A stretch of DNA of 64,000 bases from Planctomycetota bacterium (GTDB taxonomy: Bacteria; Planctomycetota; Planctomycetia; Planctomycetales; Planctomycetaceae): positions 1 to 64,000 of the forward strand of contig JAQCEJ010000015.1 in assembly GCA_027618475.1 (NCBI GenBank), written 5' to 3'. The notes under the pieces were generated by a model, which made no database searches, was not told the origin of the DNA, and saw only the letters and a program-made list of their open reading frames with translations. The translations under genes and the position numbers were made by a program. Position 1 is the first letter of the stretch; each line of letters starts with the position of its first letter. Below are positions 47,192-56,521 of the stretch, one piece after another.

Positions 47192-49093
47192 TTAGTCGAC
47201 GACGATCCCTTTGAGTTGAATCAATGCGGAATCCGACGGTGTGACGGCCGAGGCCGATTTCGCAGCGGGTTCCGGAGGGACGACGTTCGTTGCGGGAGAT
47301 TCGGCGTCCGGGTGTTCGTTGGCTGCGTCCGATGACTCGACTTCCGACGCAGTGGCATGCGGAATCAACTCGACTTTGGTTTCGCCTACGGCAAGGGATG
47401 TCAGGCGAAAACCAGGTGTCGTTTTTCGCGACGAGGCAACGGTGGCTGTGTTGGCTTCGTTCGACGACGACGAGCGGTCGTTCGCGACAACGGTTTTCGC
47501 CGGTTCAGCGGCGATTTTGACCCCTTGTTGCAGTTGGATCGTGATTTCGGGTGTATCGGGGTATTTCAGGGAGACTTCGACCTGCGAAAGTTCGCTTCCG
47601 GGCGAAAAGGGATGTCCCAGATCGAGGATCCCGGCGAAGCGGGCCTGATGCACCTGTCCCCGCGTTTCAAATTGGGGCTGTTGCCATTTCTGTCCCTTCC
47701 AAGACAGCGTGACCTGGGCATCGTGCAAATGCCACGTCGGCATTGCGACCAGCACAAGATCGTCCTTGCCAAAACTGAAACGTGGATATAGATTCAATGA
47801 CGACGCCAGATGAGTCGAAACCGCCTGTGGCATGCGTTCGTTCCCGATTTTCGCGGCACATTGAACGAGCACGGGAATAGGAACCTCACGGACCGTTTCG
47901 GCATCGCTCAACCGGGCGATGAGTTTATCGGTGTAGTCGTGCCGGTAATACAACGACAACAGCGTCACCATGCTCTGCGACCGTTCGAGATCGACATCGA
48001 TATTTCGCAGAATGGCGTCTTCGGCCTCGGCTTTGTATCCATTGCGTTCGAGAACGCCCGCACAAATCAGATTGGCTTCGGGAACTTCCGTCGAATACGT
48101 GAGAGCCCGCCTTGCGGTTACCGATGAACCGGGCTGTCCCAGATATTCTTGAATGATTGCCCGATTCGACAGCGCCGCCGCGAGCATGTCATCCTTACGG
48201 AAATGCTTTGTTCCCAGCAGCGCGAGATGTTCGTAGGTCTTCGCTGCTGCAAAGAGTTGACCGAGCGACTGCTGTGTACGGCCGACGTAATACCAGTACG
48301 GCGGATAATACTCCATGAAAGGTTCCATCCGCTGCAGCACGCGTAGCCTGACTTCGGGTTTCGGTTCGCGAATGGCCAGTTCGAGTTTGTCGAGATCGTC
48401 CCCCCGTACAAGCCAGCGGTCAGGAATGTCATTTTTCTGTGCGAGCTTCCAGAACGTGTCGAGAAAACGTGACGACTTGCTGACGACTTCGTTCATTCTG
48501 GTCTTTTCGACCTTCCAGATTTCGACGTCGCGATTCATTTCGTTGCTGCGGTAGTCCCACCAGCTGTCGGCACCGGTACGAATCGCCGAACCAACCTGAG
48601 CAGTGGCAAGCTGCGTCCCGAAGGCGAACGCATTAACGGCCATACGCTGACGAATGGCATACTTGTATTTATCCTGAAAGATTTCGCGTTCACGATCGGC
48701 AAGATGAATTTGACCAATCTCGTCGAGCACCGACGAATACAACTTGATGACGTCTTCATCGGCGATGCCGTTGAGATTCAGATTGTTGAGGATCTTTTCC
48801 TCTTCTTGTTTGAGCACAGAGACCGTCGGAGCGGTTTTAATCCGGTGAAATGACGCCCGGCAATAATTGAGCGCAACGGCGATCGACTGACGATATGACA
48901 GTTCATTCGGAGTGTTCGCCTCTACCGCCGACACGTTCGCCGCAGGCTCATCCGCGTCGCATGTGACGTACGGCACGCCGACCGTAGCCACTAGAGTGAG
49001 AATTCCGAAAGTCGCAAGGGGTCGCCAATGCATATCGAGCATGTTTTCTGATTGGAGTATCGGATGTCGTTTTGAATGCGGTCTCTTATTCAT
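47192..49093 (-). CDS. Large exported protein, TPR-like, unknown
   Basis: 633 residues if started at 49093 (earlier ATGs and one at 49042 are in frame). A hydrophobic segment (PLATFGILTLVATVGVPYV) acts as signal. A helical region to about residue 170 contains ALNYCRASFHRIKTAP, then NEMNRDVEIWKVEKTR. TPR-like pairs follow (YYVGRTQQSLGQLFAAAKTY, AALSNRAIIQEYLGQPGSS) to about 420, and a beta-rich part with a Ser/Thr/Pro/Glu linker forms the C-terminus. No catalytic motif. It seems to be an extracytoplasmic scaffold; family not recognised. Confidence 0.6.
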   Translation of the reverse strand: MNKRPHSKRHPILQSENMLDMHWRPLATFGILTLVATVGVPYVTCDADEPAANVSAVEANTPNELSYRQSIAVALNYCRASFHRIKTAPTVSVLKQEEEKILNNLNLNGIADEDVIKLYSSVLDEIGQIHLADREREIFQDKYKYAIRQRMAVNAFAFGTQLATAQVGSAIRTGADSWWDYRSNEMNRDVEIWKVEKTRMNEVVSKSSRFLDTFWKLAQKNDIPDRWLVRGDDLDKLELAIREPKPEVRLRVLQRMEPFMEYYPPYWYYVGRTQQSLGQLFAAAKTYEHLALLGTKHFRKDDMLAAALSNRAIIQEYLGQPGSSVTARRALTYSTEVPEANLICAGVLERNGYKAEAEDAILRNIDVDLERSQSMVTLLSLYYRHDYTDKLIARLSDAETVREVPIPVLVQCAAKIGNERMPQAVSTHLASSLNLYPRFSFGKDDLVLVAMPTWHLHDAQVTLSWKGQKWQQPQFETRGQVHQARFAGILDLGHPFSPGSELSQVEVSLKYPDTPEITIQLQQGVKIAAEPAKTVVANDRSSSSNEANTATVASSRKTTPGFRLTSLAVGETKVELIPHATASEVESSDAANEHPDAESPATNVVPPEPAAKSASAVTPSDSALIQLKGIVVD

Positions 49094-49498
49094 GGTCGGG
49101 TAACTTGGTCGCCTCATTTCTGAATACCGTTTGGATTCGGCATGACGGGTGGAATTTCTTATTCCGCGTCGGCCCATAATCGTGAATCACATCCCGGATT
49201 CAGCCCTTGAAGGAACAAACTCTCCCCGCATAGGGGCTTATCCCATCATTCAAGTTTACGTCATGGAGAAGCAAAGAGGGCGTAAGGGTCTCATGCCGAG
49301 CGTGAATTCACCGGTTCACCGTCAATTCCAACGGTTAGAGAAACCGTAACGTGAGCCCATTCGGCATCAAAATCGGCAGGACACGTGAAGTTTCGCAACG
49401 GCATGTTGCCATGCGTCAACATTCACGTCCGTAGAAGTTCTTCCGCAGCGCGCGAAACGATCTCGACGAGAAGAAATATGGAACGTATTGAATTCCAT
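49094..49498. other. Gene-free region
   Basis: Roughly 400 bases between the large unknown gene's start and the stop of the Cys-rich protein gene. A short dyad ACGGTT/AACCGT occurs near 49330-49348. No promoter of good quality was identified by eye, though the large gene must be transcribed from here. Confidence 0.3.
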
Positions 49499-50005
49499 TT
49501 ACGCCGCAGGGGCGGCGCCGAATTCGCGTTCTTTGGCTTTCATGGCATTTTCAAAGGCGGTACGGGCATCGTCCCAGATGCTTTCCATCAGCGGGACGTG
49601 ACAGCTTCCTTCACCTTTACAGGAGTTCTGGCCCGGGTCGGTACCACATCCTCCTTGGCCTTTACACTCGTTTTGCCCGGCACACGTATGCTCTGCGGCG
49701 GTGGCACAGGCTCCCTGTCCCGCACAGGCATTATCGCCCCCTCGACCTTTCCCTTTGCACGTATTGAGACCGCGACAGACGTGAGGCTCTTGTAAAATGA
49801 GTGGTTCGTCGACGGCGGCGACGTCGGTTGTCGCCGGGGTGTCGCCGGCCGGTGTTTTCGCGGCATCAGATGTTGAGCCGGTTGCAGCAGGGGGAGGAGA
49901 GGCATTTTCCGATGAACATCCCGCAGCAGCTCCGGCGAACATCCCCCCCAAAGCGGAGAGCGTCAATCGATGAAAATCGCGGCGGCTGAAATCGTTAAGA
50001 GACAT
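49499..50005 (-). CDS. Cys-rich Tat-exported protein (bufferin-like)
   Basis: 168 residues from the ATG at 50005, preceded by AAGGAG. The N-terminus SRRDFHRLTLSALGGMF is a twin-arginine signal, with AAAGC close after it as possible lipobox. A Ser/Thr/Pro/Ala linker of about 45 residues leads to a module with nine Cys: HVCRGLNTC, NACAGQGAC, HTCAGQNEC, KGQGGC, NSC, GEGSC, at spacing x5/x10/x5/x7/x5/x5/x8/x5. The last 30 residues form a helix (WDDARTAFENAMKAKEREF). The Cys/Gly pattern recalls metal-binding bufferin-type (BufA2) precursors. No DUF692 (BufB) partner is in the window. It diverges from the thioredoxin-YHS gene. Confidence 0.72.
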   Translation of the reverse strand: MSLNDFSRRDFHRLTLSALGGMFAGAAAGCSSENASPPPAATGSTSDAAKTPAGDTPATTDVAAVDEPLILQEPHVCRGLNTCKGKGRGGDNACAGQGACATAAEHTCAGQNECKGQGGCGTDPGQNSCKGEGSCHVPLMESIWDDARTAFENAMKAKEREFGAAPAA

Positions 50006-50393
50006 GCGGGACTCCTTGTTCAAGATTCGTCGAGCATCGATGTCGATGCAAATTGAGATTCTGAAATTCGACTTCGTATTATAGAATCATCCCCACGGCT
50101 TTCCACTGAGAGGGTCAAATCGAAAAAATCTTGCCTGGAGTCAAATCCAACCTTCCACTCACACCGTCTGCAATCCCTCGCCCAGCGGAAATCAACCCAC
50201 ATTAACCATACACCCCAAACATCCATTTCTTGCGACCCAATTGTTAGTGCCCTTACTGTTTTTGCAATTCGTCTTCCACCGTTAAACTTTGTGGAAGCGT
50301 TAAAGTCATCTTAATCCGCAAATTTGCCGATAGAGACTTCAGCAGGGATGCCACAGCGAGGACGATCTCCTCTCCACTTCAAGGATTTCGAGA
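50006..50393. promoter_or_regulatory. Divergent control region with dyad
   Basis: The 388 bases between the Cys-rich protein (minus) and thioredoxin-YHS protein (plus) starts hold a dyad CTTCCAC/GTGGAAG (50273-50279 with 50291-50297) with an 11-base AT-rich spacer. This could be the operator of a shared regulator or a small hairpin. No ORF is supported here. Confidence 0.4.
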
Positions 50394-51401
50394 ATGTACA
50401 GCCATAAGTTGCTTATGGGCGGGTTGTTTTGCCTTCTCATCGCTTCAATCGGAAACGCCGAGGCGAAGGAGAATCAGATACGCTGGCGTCGCGATATGAA
50501 GCAGGCCTACAAAGAATCCCAAGCGACGGGAAAACCGATGTTCGTGCAGTTTACCGCCGGGTGGTGCGGGGTCTGCAAAAAAATGGAAAAATCAACATTC
50601 AGCGATCCGCAAGTGATCGAGTTCGTCAATGAGACGTTTATTCCTCTGTTGGTCGATAAAGACCAGAACGAAAAATTTTCTCAGGCCGTCGGTCTCGAAG
50701 GACTTCCCACAACGGTTATCATTTCTTCAGAACTGGAAATGACCAGTAAACTGAAAGGATTTCAGTCGTCGTGGGAATTAACGCGGACTTTGAGTTCTTA
50801 TCAACGGCAGCCACCGGAATCAGCGACACTGGTCAAAAACGAGGTTGCCCCCGCTTCCCGCGATCCCAATGTGCGGACGGCTGCTGCCACTCCTCCTGCA
50901 TCTGCCAGACCTGCGGGTGAACCGCGTTTAGACAACAGCATTGCGCCGTCGGCATATGACCGAATGAACGAGGATTCCACCGAAGCAACGTCAGACGACT
51001 TCGTATCGGACAACTTCGAATCGGACGACGAGCCGCTCGCAGAAGAGAAGTTGCCGCCGGTCGCATTTGATGGTCACTGTCTCGTCAGCGCGCTCGATGA
51101 CCGTCAGCTCGTCAAGGGTTTGCCGGAATTTGGCGTTGTGTATCGCGGGCGAACGGTGTTCTTCGCCACAACCGCGCACCGCGAGGAATTTATGACGAAT
51201 CCCAACACCTACTGGCCGGCAAACGACGGTTATTGCGCAGCGAGCGAAGCGGAAACGGGAGAAGTCAAACCGGGTCTCCTGCAACACGCCACAGTTTACC
51301 ACAAGCATTTGTGGCTGTTCGCCGATGATGAATCACGTGATCGGTTTATGAAACATCCTCAGGAATATTCGGAGGCTGTTCAGGATCAGAATCGGAAATA
51401 A
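50394..51401 (+). CDS. Secreted thioredoxin-fold protein with C-terminal YHS-like domains
   Basis: 335 residues. A signal peptide (LLMGGLFCLLIASIGNAEA) is followed by a DsbD-gamma/thioredoxin-like domain with FTAGWCGVCKKMEKSTF (Cys58, Cys61) and GLPTTVI (cis-Pro). A low-complexity linker of about 80 residues, acidic towards its end, leads to two YHS-like units: PVAFDGHCLVSALDDRQLVKG ... RGRTVFFATTAHREEFM and GYCAASEAETGEVKPGLLQHA ... HLWLFADDESRDRFM. YHS domains often bind or sense metals. A periplasmic dithiol/metal protein is inferred. Its last 56 bases overlap the cysteine desulfurase gene on the other strand. Confidence 0.82.
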   Translation: MYSHKLLMGGLFCLLIASIGNAEAKENQIRWRRDMKQAYKESQATGKPMFVQFTAGWCGVCKKMEKSTFSDPQVIEFVNETFIPLLVDKDQNEKFSQAVGLEGLPTTVIISSELEMTSKLKGFQSSWELTRTLSSYQRQPPESATLVKNEVAPASRDPNVRTAAATPPASARPAGEPRLDNSIAPSAYDRMNEDSTEATSDDFVSDNFESDDEPLAEEKLPPVAFDGHCLVSALDDRQLVKGLPEFGVVYRGRTVFFATTAHREEFMTNPNTYWPANDGYCAASEAETGEVKPGLLQHATVYHKHLWLFADDESRDRFMKHPQEYSEAVQDQNRK

Positions 51402-52551
51402 CCCCTAACCGGCGCAGTCGACTCACCGTTTCGATAACGACGTCGGCCGCTTGTTCGATCTCGTCCCGGGTGTTGAAACGGCCGATGCCGAATCGTAAAC
51501 TCGCTCGGCTGAGAGCATCATTTACACCCATCGCGCGGAGAACATGGCTTGGTTCGGGATCCGCTGTCGTGCACGCCGATCCCGAACTGACAGCGATCGC
51601 TTTAAGACCGGTCATCAGCGCTTCACCGTCAACACCGGCAATGCTGATATTCAAATTGCCCGGCAAACGATGTGTCGGGTGTCCGTGAAGATTGACCCCC
51701 TCTAACCGCTGCAATCGCGACCACAAATGATCTCGCAAATCCGCAAGACGCTCGGCCTCCTCGTCTAAGCATTCTTTTGCGATTTCACTCGCGGTGCCGA
51801 AACCGACAATCAGCGGAACCGGTAGCGTGCCGCTGCGGAGATGACGTTCGTGTCCGCCGCCGTCGATCAACGGTTCGATGATGATTCGTGGCGAACCTCC
51901 TCGAATCCAAAGCGCCCCGATTCCTTTGGGACCGTAAAGTTTATGAGCCGAGAAACTCATCAGATCGATTGGCAACTGCGAGAGGTCGATGGGAATTTTT
52001 CCGACCGCCTGTGTTGCGTCGGTATGAAACAGAACCCGTTTCTGCCGGCAGATCTCGCCTATCTCGGCGACGGCGTTAATCGTTCCGACTTCGTTGTTCG
52101 CCCAGATCACCGAGACGAGAACGGTGTTCGGTCGTAGCGCCTCGGCAACGTGTTGCGGATTGACCATGCCATGTTCATCAATGGGTAACTGGGTTACCGC
52201 GTTTCCCCCTCGCTGCAGTCGTTTCGCGGGGTCGATGATCGAACGATGTTCTCCCAGATTGATTACCAGATGACTCCCCGGTCGAGCGGTCCGCATTACT
52301 CCCTTAAGCACCAGATTGTTGGATTCCGTTGCTCCACTGGTAAAAATCAGGCGTTCGGCTTCCGTACCGATAAGTTCGGCAATCTGTCGACGTGCGTTGT
52401 CGACTCCCTTCGCCGCTTCCCAACCGTACGCATGGTTGATACTGGCAGCGTTGCCAAACGCCTCGGTGAAGTAAGGCGACATCGCTTCCCACACGCCGGG
52501 GTCGACGGGCGTGGTGGAATGGTGATCGAGATAAATCGGGCGATGGGCCAT
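51346..52551 (-). CDS. Cysteine desulfurase (NifS/IscS family)
   Basis: 401 residues from the ATG at 52551 (an in-frame TTG lies at 52596). YLDHHSTTPVDPGVWEAMSPYF at the start, FTSGATESNNLVLKG, DATQAVGKIPIDL and SFSAHKLYGPKG (PLP Lys) are diagnostic. The catalytic Cys is in AVSSGSACTTADPEPSHVL, without the long loop insertion of class II enzymes, so it is a class I IscS/NifS. It provides sulfur for Fe-S clusters or thiocofactors. No iscU is adjacent. It shares a 3' end overlap with the thioredoxin-YHS gene and lies just after a DUF1501 gene on the same strand. Confidence 0.95.
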   Translation of the reverse strand: MAHRPIYLDHHSTTPVDPGVWEAMSPYFTEAFGNAASINHAYGWEAAKGVDNARRQIAELIGTEAERLIFTSGATESNNLVLKGVMRTARPGSHLVINLGEHRSIIDPAKRLQRGGNAVTQLPIDEHGMVNPQHVAEALRPNTVLVSVIWANNEVGTINAVAEIGEICRQKRVLFHTDATQAVGKIPIDLSQLPIDLMSFSAHKLYGPKGIGALWIRGGSPRIIIEPLIDGGGHERHLRSGTLPVPLIVGFGTASEIAKECLDEEAERLADLRDHLWSRLQRLEGVNLHGHPTHRLPGNLNISIAGVDGEALMTGLKAIAVSSGSACTTADPEPSHVLRAMGVNDALSRASLRFGIGRFNTRDEIEQAADVVIETVSRLRRLGVISDSDPEQPPNIPEDVS

Positions 52552-52588
52552 CGCACGTGAACCGTTTGAAATGTACTTGTGGTCCGCA

Positions 52589-53986
52589 TTAACCAAGTTG
52601 ATGAATCGGTTCCGCCGCCGTGGCAGCTTTCAGGACATCAGGATGAGCGTCTCGCAGCGTTCGGAGCGTACCGACGTCGAGCAATGTATTCAAAATCGTT
52701 GAAACGAGGTTCGGCACTGTCACGGCGTCGGCCGCCGGTCCCGAAACGTCGCGGTTAGACGAACCGATGACCTGCCCCATCTCCCAGCCGCCGCCGGCGA
52801 TCAGCAGGGGACCGAGATTTCCCCAATGGTTGCGCCCCCCCTTGTTATCGATGCGAGGCGTACGCCCCATTTCACCGCAGCAGACGAGCATCACTTTATC
52901 TGAAAGCCCTCGGCTTTCGATATCCTCTAGAAACGCTGAGACCGCATGATCGAATGGGCGGCCGCAATACCGCATTCCCTCTTCGACGCCTGCGTTGTTA
53001 CTGTCGGCGTGATTGTCCCACACAAAACTCGTGGTGACGGTGATGAAACCGCAACCCGCCTCGCACAGCCGCCGGGCAAGCAACATCAGCTTGCCAAGCG
53101 ATTTGACGTGGTCGAGATAATGCTGATAGTTGTTCCATTTCTTGTCGATCTGATAGGGTGCGATCAGCGGCTCGGTATCGTAGCGGGCAATCGTTTTCGG
53201 ATCTTCCTGCGAAAGATCGAAGATGTTTGCCACGTCGCCGAGAATTGTTTGAAACGCCCGCTCGCGCAGCTGGTCGAGACTATTCGGGTCGATTCGCCCT
53301 TCGAGATTGCGGCGGAGCTTGTCGAGATGAGCGAGCAAGGCCCGGCGTTCACCGAGCCGATCGAGAGGCAGGTTGAGTTTCAGGTTATTCTGGGCGTCTC
53401 CTTCGGCTCCGGGAATGAACGGTTTATAACCGTCGCCGAGACTTCCGGTCGAATCGAACCGGCCGAAGTTGTTGATCTCCGGCCCTGTTGAAGGGTCGAC
53501 CGCCCGCGGAAAGAGCAGCGCATTCGTCGGCAGACCGTTGATCGGATGATTCGCCCCTGCGACACGCGAGTAAAGTGAACCGAGATTCGCGCCATGCGTC
53601 GCACGGCCGACAATGGTCTTGATATCGTGATTGGCATCACCCGGCACAAACGATCGTACGACCGCGAGTTGATGCATTCTTTGAGCGAGAAGCGGGTATG
53701 TCCCACCAAGCGTGACACCAGGGATCGTCGTCGAGACTTCGCCCGTCGCACTGCGAATGCCGAGCGGGGCGGTCATTTTCGGGTCGAATGTTTCGGTCTG
53801 CGTCGGCCCGCCATGCATGAAGAGAAAGACGACCGACTTCCCGGTCACGGGGATTGCCGTTTGCGGCGCTGCGTAGCCGGAAAGCGGATTGAATCCAGAG
53901 AACGCCGTCCCACCGAGGGCGCCCAACCCAACCTGCAGCACATTGCGTCGATTCCATCGGCGTGAAGTATCGGCTATCTGCAGCAT
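52589..53986 (-). CDS. DUF1501 protein, signal-bearing
   Basis: 465 residues from the ATG at 53986 with GGGAGA upstream (a GTG at 54016 is possible). WNRRNVLQVGLGALGGTAFSG at about residues 11-31 is a twin-arginine-like signal. The DUF1501 domain is seen in VVFLFMHGGPTQTETFDPK, GITLG-type strand, FVWDNHADSNNAG, and MLVCCGEMGRTPRIDNKGGRNHWG. It differs from the DUF1501 at 41328-42791, sharing only the motifs. As with that gene, no DUF1553 partner lies upstream on the same strand. It runs toward cysteine desulfurase with a 37-base gap and could share a transcript. Confidence 0.88.
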   Translation of the reverse strand: MLQIADTSRRWNRRNVLQVGLGALGGTAFSGFNPLSGYAAPQTAIPVTGKSVVFLFMHGGPTQTETFDPKMTAPLGIRSATGEVSTTIPGVTLGGTYPLLAQRMHQLAVVRSFVPGDANHDIKTIVGRATHGANLGSLYSRVAGANHPINGLPTNALLFPRAVDPSTGPEINNFGRFDSTGSLGDGYKPFIPGAEGDAQNNLKLNLPLDRLGERRALLAHLDKLRRNLEGRIDPNSLDQLRERAFQTILGDVANIFDLSQEDPKTIARYDTEPLIAPYQIDKKWNNYQHYLDHVKSLGKLMLLARRLCEAGCGFITVTTSFVWDNHADSNNAGVEEGMRYCGRPFDHAVSAFLEDIESRGLSDKVMLVCCGEMGRTPRIDNKGGRNHWGNLGPLLIAGGGWEMGQVIGSSNRDVSGPAADAVTVPNLVSTILNTLLDVGTLRTLRDAHPDVLKAATAAEPIHQLG

Positions 53987-54259
53987 CGAACTGGTTCTCC
54001 CGCGGAGTGGTTCCACAAATCAACCATAATTAATATATCGTCTCATCGAAGGAACGACAATTGCGATCCGACGGAGAAATCAAGGAAATTCCGGATGCCG
54101 CGACGTCGTCGCAGGTTATGAGCGCCGATCAAACCAGAACGTCTATAACATGGAGCAACATCGTGAAGTCCCGTCCACAGTTGATTCTACACTTCATTCC
54201 CGCCATGCTGGTGAAAAGAATTGAGATTTAGATGGGTGACAATCGGACGAGGAATTCTC

Positions 54260-55429
54260 ATGAAAACGTCGTATCGCAATCTGCTACTGGTAATCGCGGT
54301 TTTGGCATTCGCCATGAACCGCTCCGCAAATCTGCAGGCTCAGGCATCCCCCTGGAAAAAACACATCGTTCACGAAGGCGTTCATACCGTCACAGCAGTC
54401 GGGGGGAATTTCTCAGGCGACGAACTTCCCGACGTCATCAGCAACAGCGGTGGAAAAACCCGGCTGTTCGTCGCCCCAAACTGGAAGGAAATCATTCTCG
54501 ACGAGACCCCCGGGTACGATTGTATTCACAGCGAATCGTTCGATGTCGACGACGACGGCGATCTCGATTTCATCGGAGCCCGCTACAGTCCCGGCTTGAT
54601 TTTCTGGCTTGAACAACCCGAAAAGCCGCTCGAACAGAAATGGACGTTGCGGGTGCTCGACGATCAGCTCAACGGGATTCACGGTTTGCTGAAAGGAGAC
54701 GTCGATCTCGACGGCAAGTTCGATCTCATCGCCAACAGCGGCCAGCCGAAAGGGCCGTTCCACAACTCGGTCGGTTGGTTGCGTGTGCCGAGTGACCCGC
54801 GCGCAACATCGCAATGGGATCGCTATATCCCCGCGCTGCACGATGCACCGGGGTTGTCGCATTACATGGGGATCGGCGACGTCAACGGCGACGGTCGGCC
54901 CGATATCGCGACCGCTGCCAAAGGGGGGCCGCAAGCCGATCCCGGAACTGGTGAATGGTTCGCATGGTGGGAAGCTCCTGCCGATCCGCGAAAAAATGGC
55001 TGGAACAAGCATCTCATCGCCGACAATCAGCCCGGAGCAACGAACATTCACCCGGCCGATGTCAACGGTGACGGCAAGGTAGACTTCATCGCTTCGCGGG
55101 GACACGGTCGAGGTGTCGTCTGGTTTGAAGCGCCGGACTGGAAAATCCATGTGATTCATCCGACGCTGATGGAACCCCATTGCCTTGCCGCCGTTGATAT
55201 GGATGGAGACGGCGACATCGACGCCGCGACGTGTGCCTATGGTGACAAGATCGCGGCGTGGTTCGAGAACGACGGGAAAGGAAATTTCACCACGCACGTT
55301 GTGGGGACCGATCAGGCCGCTTATGATCTGAGAGCGTTCGATATGGATAACGACGGTGATCTTGATTTGTTGATTGCCGGTCAGGCGAGTCAGAATGTGG
55401 TGTGGTTTGCGAATCCCCGGGTGGAGTGA
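54260..55429 (+). CDS. Exported FG-GAP/VCBS repeat protein
   Basis: 389 residues from the ATG at 54260, with GAGGAA upstream. A signal peptide (NLLLVIAVLAFAMNRSANLQA) is followed by about seven VCBS/FG-GAP blades with calcium loops: DVDDDGDLD, DVDLDGKFD, DVNGDGRPD, DVNGDGKVD, DMDGDGDID, DMDNDGDLD. It probably forms a complete seven-blade propeller, without extra domains. It should bind a ligand outside the cytoplasm. The long open frame on its opposite strand is an artefact of its regular codon pattern. Confidence 0.85.
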   Translation: MKTSYRNLLLVIAVLAFAMNRSANLQAQASPWKKHIVHEGVHTVTAVGGNFSGDELPDVISNSGGKTRLFVAPNWKEIILDETPGYDCIHSESFDVDDDGDLDFIGARYSPGLIFWLEQPEKPLEQKWTLRVLDDQLNGIHGLLKGDVDLDGKFDLIANSGQPKGPFHNSVGWLRVPSDPRATSQWDRYIPALHDAPGLSHYMGIGDVNGDGRPDIATAAKGGPQADPGTGEWFAWWEAPADPRKNGWNKHLIADNQPGATNIHPADVNGDGKVDFIASRGHGRGVVWFEAPDWKIHVIHPTLMEPHCLAAVDMDGDGDIDAATCAYGDKIAAWFENDGKGNFTTHVVGTDQAAYDLRAFDMDNDGDLDLLIAGQASQNVVWFANPRVE

Positions 55430-55502
55430 GTTTGGCGTCCCTTTTGCTTTCCACTCGATGAAGAGGGGGGGAGGGGGCGAGTGGAAGAACGGGAGATAAG
55501 AC

Positions 55503-56450
55503 ATGCAGCGACGGGAGTTTCTTTCAACCAGTGTGGCGGCTGTAGCCGGAACATGTTTGACGTCGCCTACCGATATCGTCAAAGCAGACGCCTCGACCAC
55601 GAGATTGCGATTCGCGGCGCGGGCGGGGATGTTCAAACACCTCGGCGGACAATCAATCTCGGAGCAGATTGCCTTTGCAGCGTCGCAAGGTTTTACCGCT
55701 TTTGAAAATCGCGATCTGCTCGTACGAGCGTGGGCCGATATCGAACGTTCGAAGATCGATATCGCGTCTGGTACTCTTGAATCAATCGATCTCGCGAACT
55801 GGTCACGCGAATTATCCGCTCGCGGTATGGTATGGGGCGCGGCGAGTGTGGCAGAGGAATATGGACGCTCGCTGCTGGAAAAAGAGGCACGATTCGACTT
55901 CGCCTGGAATGTCGCACACGCCATGCAAACGTCGCGAAGAGTCTCCGGGTTTAATAGGGGTGTCGTTGTTCCTGGCAGGCTACCGGTCGGAACTTCCCGG
56001 CCGCAGCATCTTCACGACATCGCCGAAATGCTGAAACCGTTCGGTGAATTGGCCGAGAAGCATCGTTTTACGTTTCTGTTCGAGCCACGCGGTCCACTGG
56101 CCGGATCAACGCCGATGCTGGTCGAAACGATCGAGCATGCTGTCGAATTGTGTGAGCGGATTGGCAGTCCAACGTTCAATGTCTTGTACGACGTCTACGA
56201 GCAGTCGATGAACGGTCGCGATCTCAGCGGCGATCTGCAGAGATATCAATCGCACATCGGTTATCTGCACATCGGCGATGCCCCCGGCAACAAAGAACCG
56301 GGGACCGGAACGGTCGCGTTCGTCGAGTTGCTGGCACAACTGCGCGAGCAACAGTTCAATGGCATCATCGGCCTCGATCATGGCCATTCACGAGCGGGTG
56401 TTGAAGGCGAAATCGCAGTGCTGGAAGGATATCGCCGACTGATGGTGTGA
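55503..56450 (+). CDS. Exported hydroxypyruvate isomerase-like TIM-barrel protein
   Basis: 315 residues. QRREFLSTSVAAVAGTCLTSP is a twin-arginine signal, unusual for this family. The xylose-isomerase-like TIM barrel follows: FAARAGMFKHLGG, FTAFENRDLL, FLFEPRGPL (metal Glu), FNVLYDVYEQSMNGRDL (metal Asp), GYLHIGDAPGNKEPGTGTV (Hyi signature with metal His) and GIIGLDHGHS (instead of the usual Glu-x). The normal enzyme converts hydroxypyruvate to tartronate semialdehyde in the cytosol. An exported sugar isomerase/epimerase-like role is more likely here. It follows the FG-GAP gene by 73 bases and may be co-transcribed. Confidence 0.82.
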   Translation: MQRREFLSTSVAAVAGTCLTSPTDIVKADASTTRLRFAARAGMFKHLGGQSISEQIAFAASQGFTAFENRDLLVRAWADIERSKIDIASGTLESIDLANWSRELSARGMVWGAASVAEEYGRSLLEKEARFDFAWNVAHAMQTSRRVSGFNRGVVVPGRLPVGTSRPQHLHDIAEMLKPFGELAEKHRFTFLFEPRGPLAGSTPMLVETIEHAVELCERIGSPTFNVLYDVYEQSMNGRDLSGDLQRYQSHIGYLHIGDAPGNKEPGTGTVAFVELLAQLREQQFNGIIGLDHGHSRAGVEGEIAVLEGYRRLMV

Positions 56451-56521
56451 AGCCTTATTCGGTGAATATTACGTAAAAAACCTTTTTTCATGTTCAGATT
56501 AAATAGAGTTGGAGTTCGTTT

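Noticed and set aside
54413-55924. Open minus-strand frame of about 500 codons opposite the FG-GAP and Hyi-like genes
   Set aside because: It lies opposite calcium-loop repeats with strongly periodic codon use, which leaves the antisense frame open; no family motif is present.
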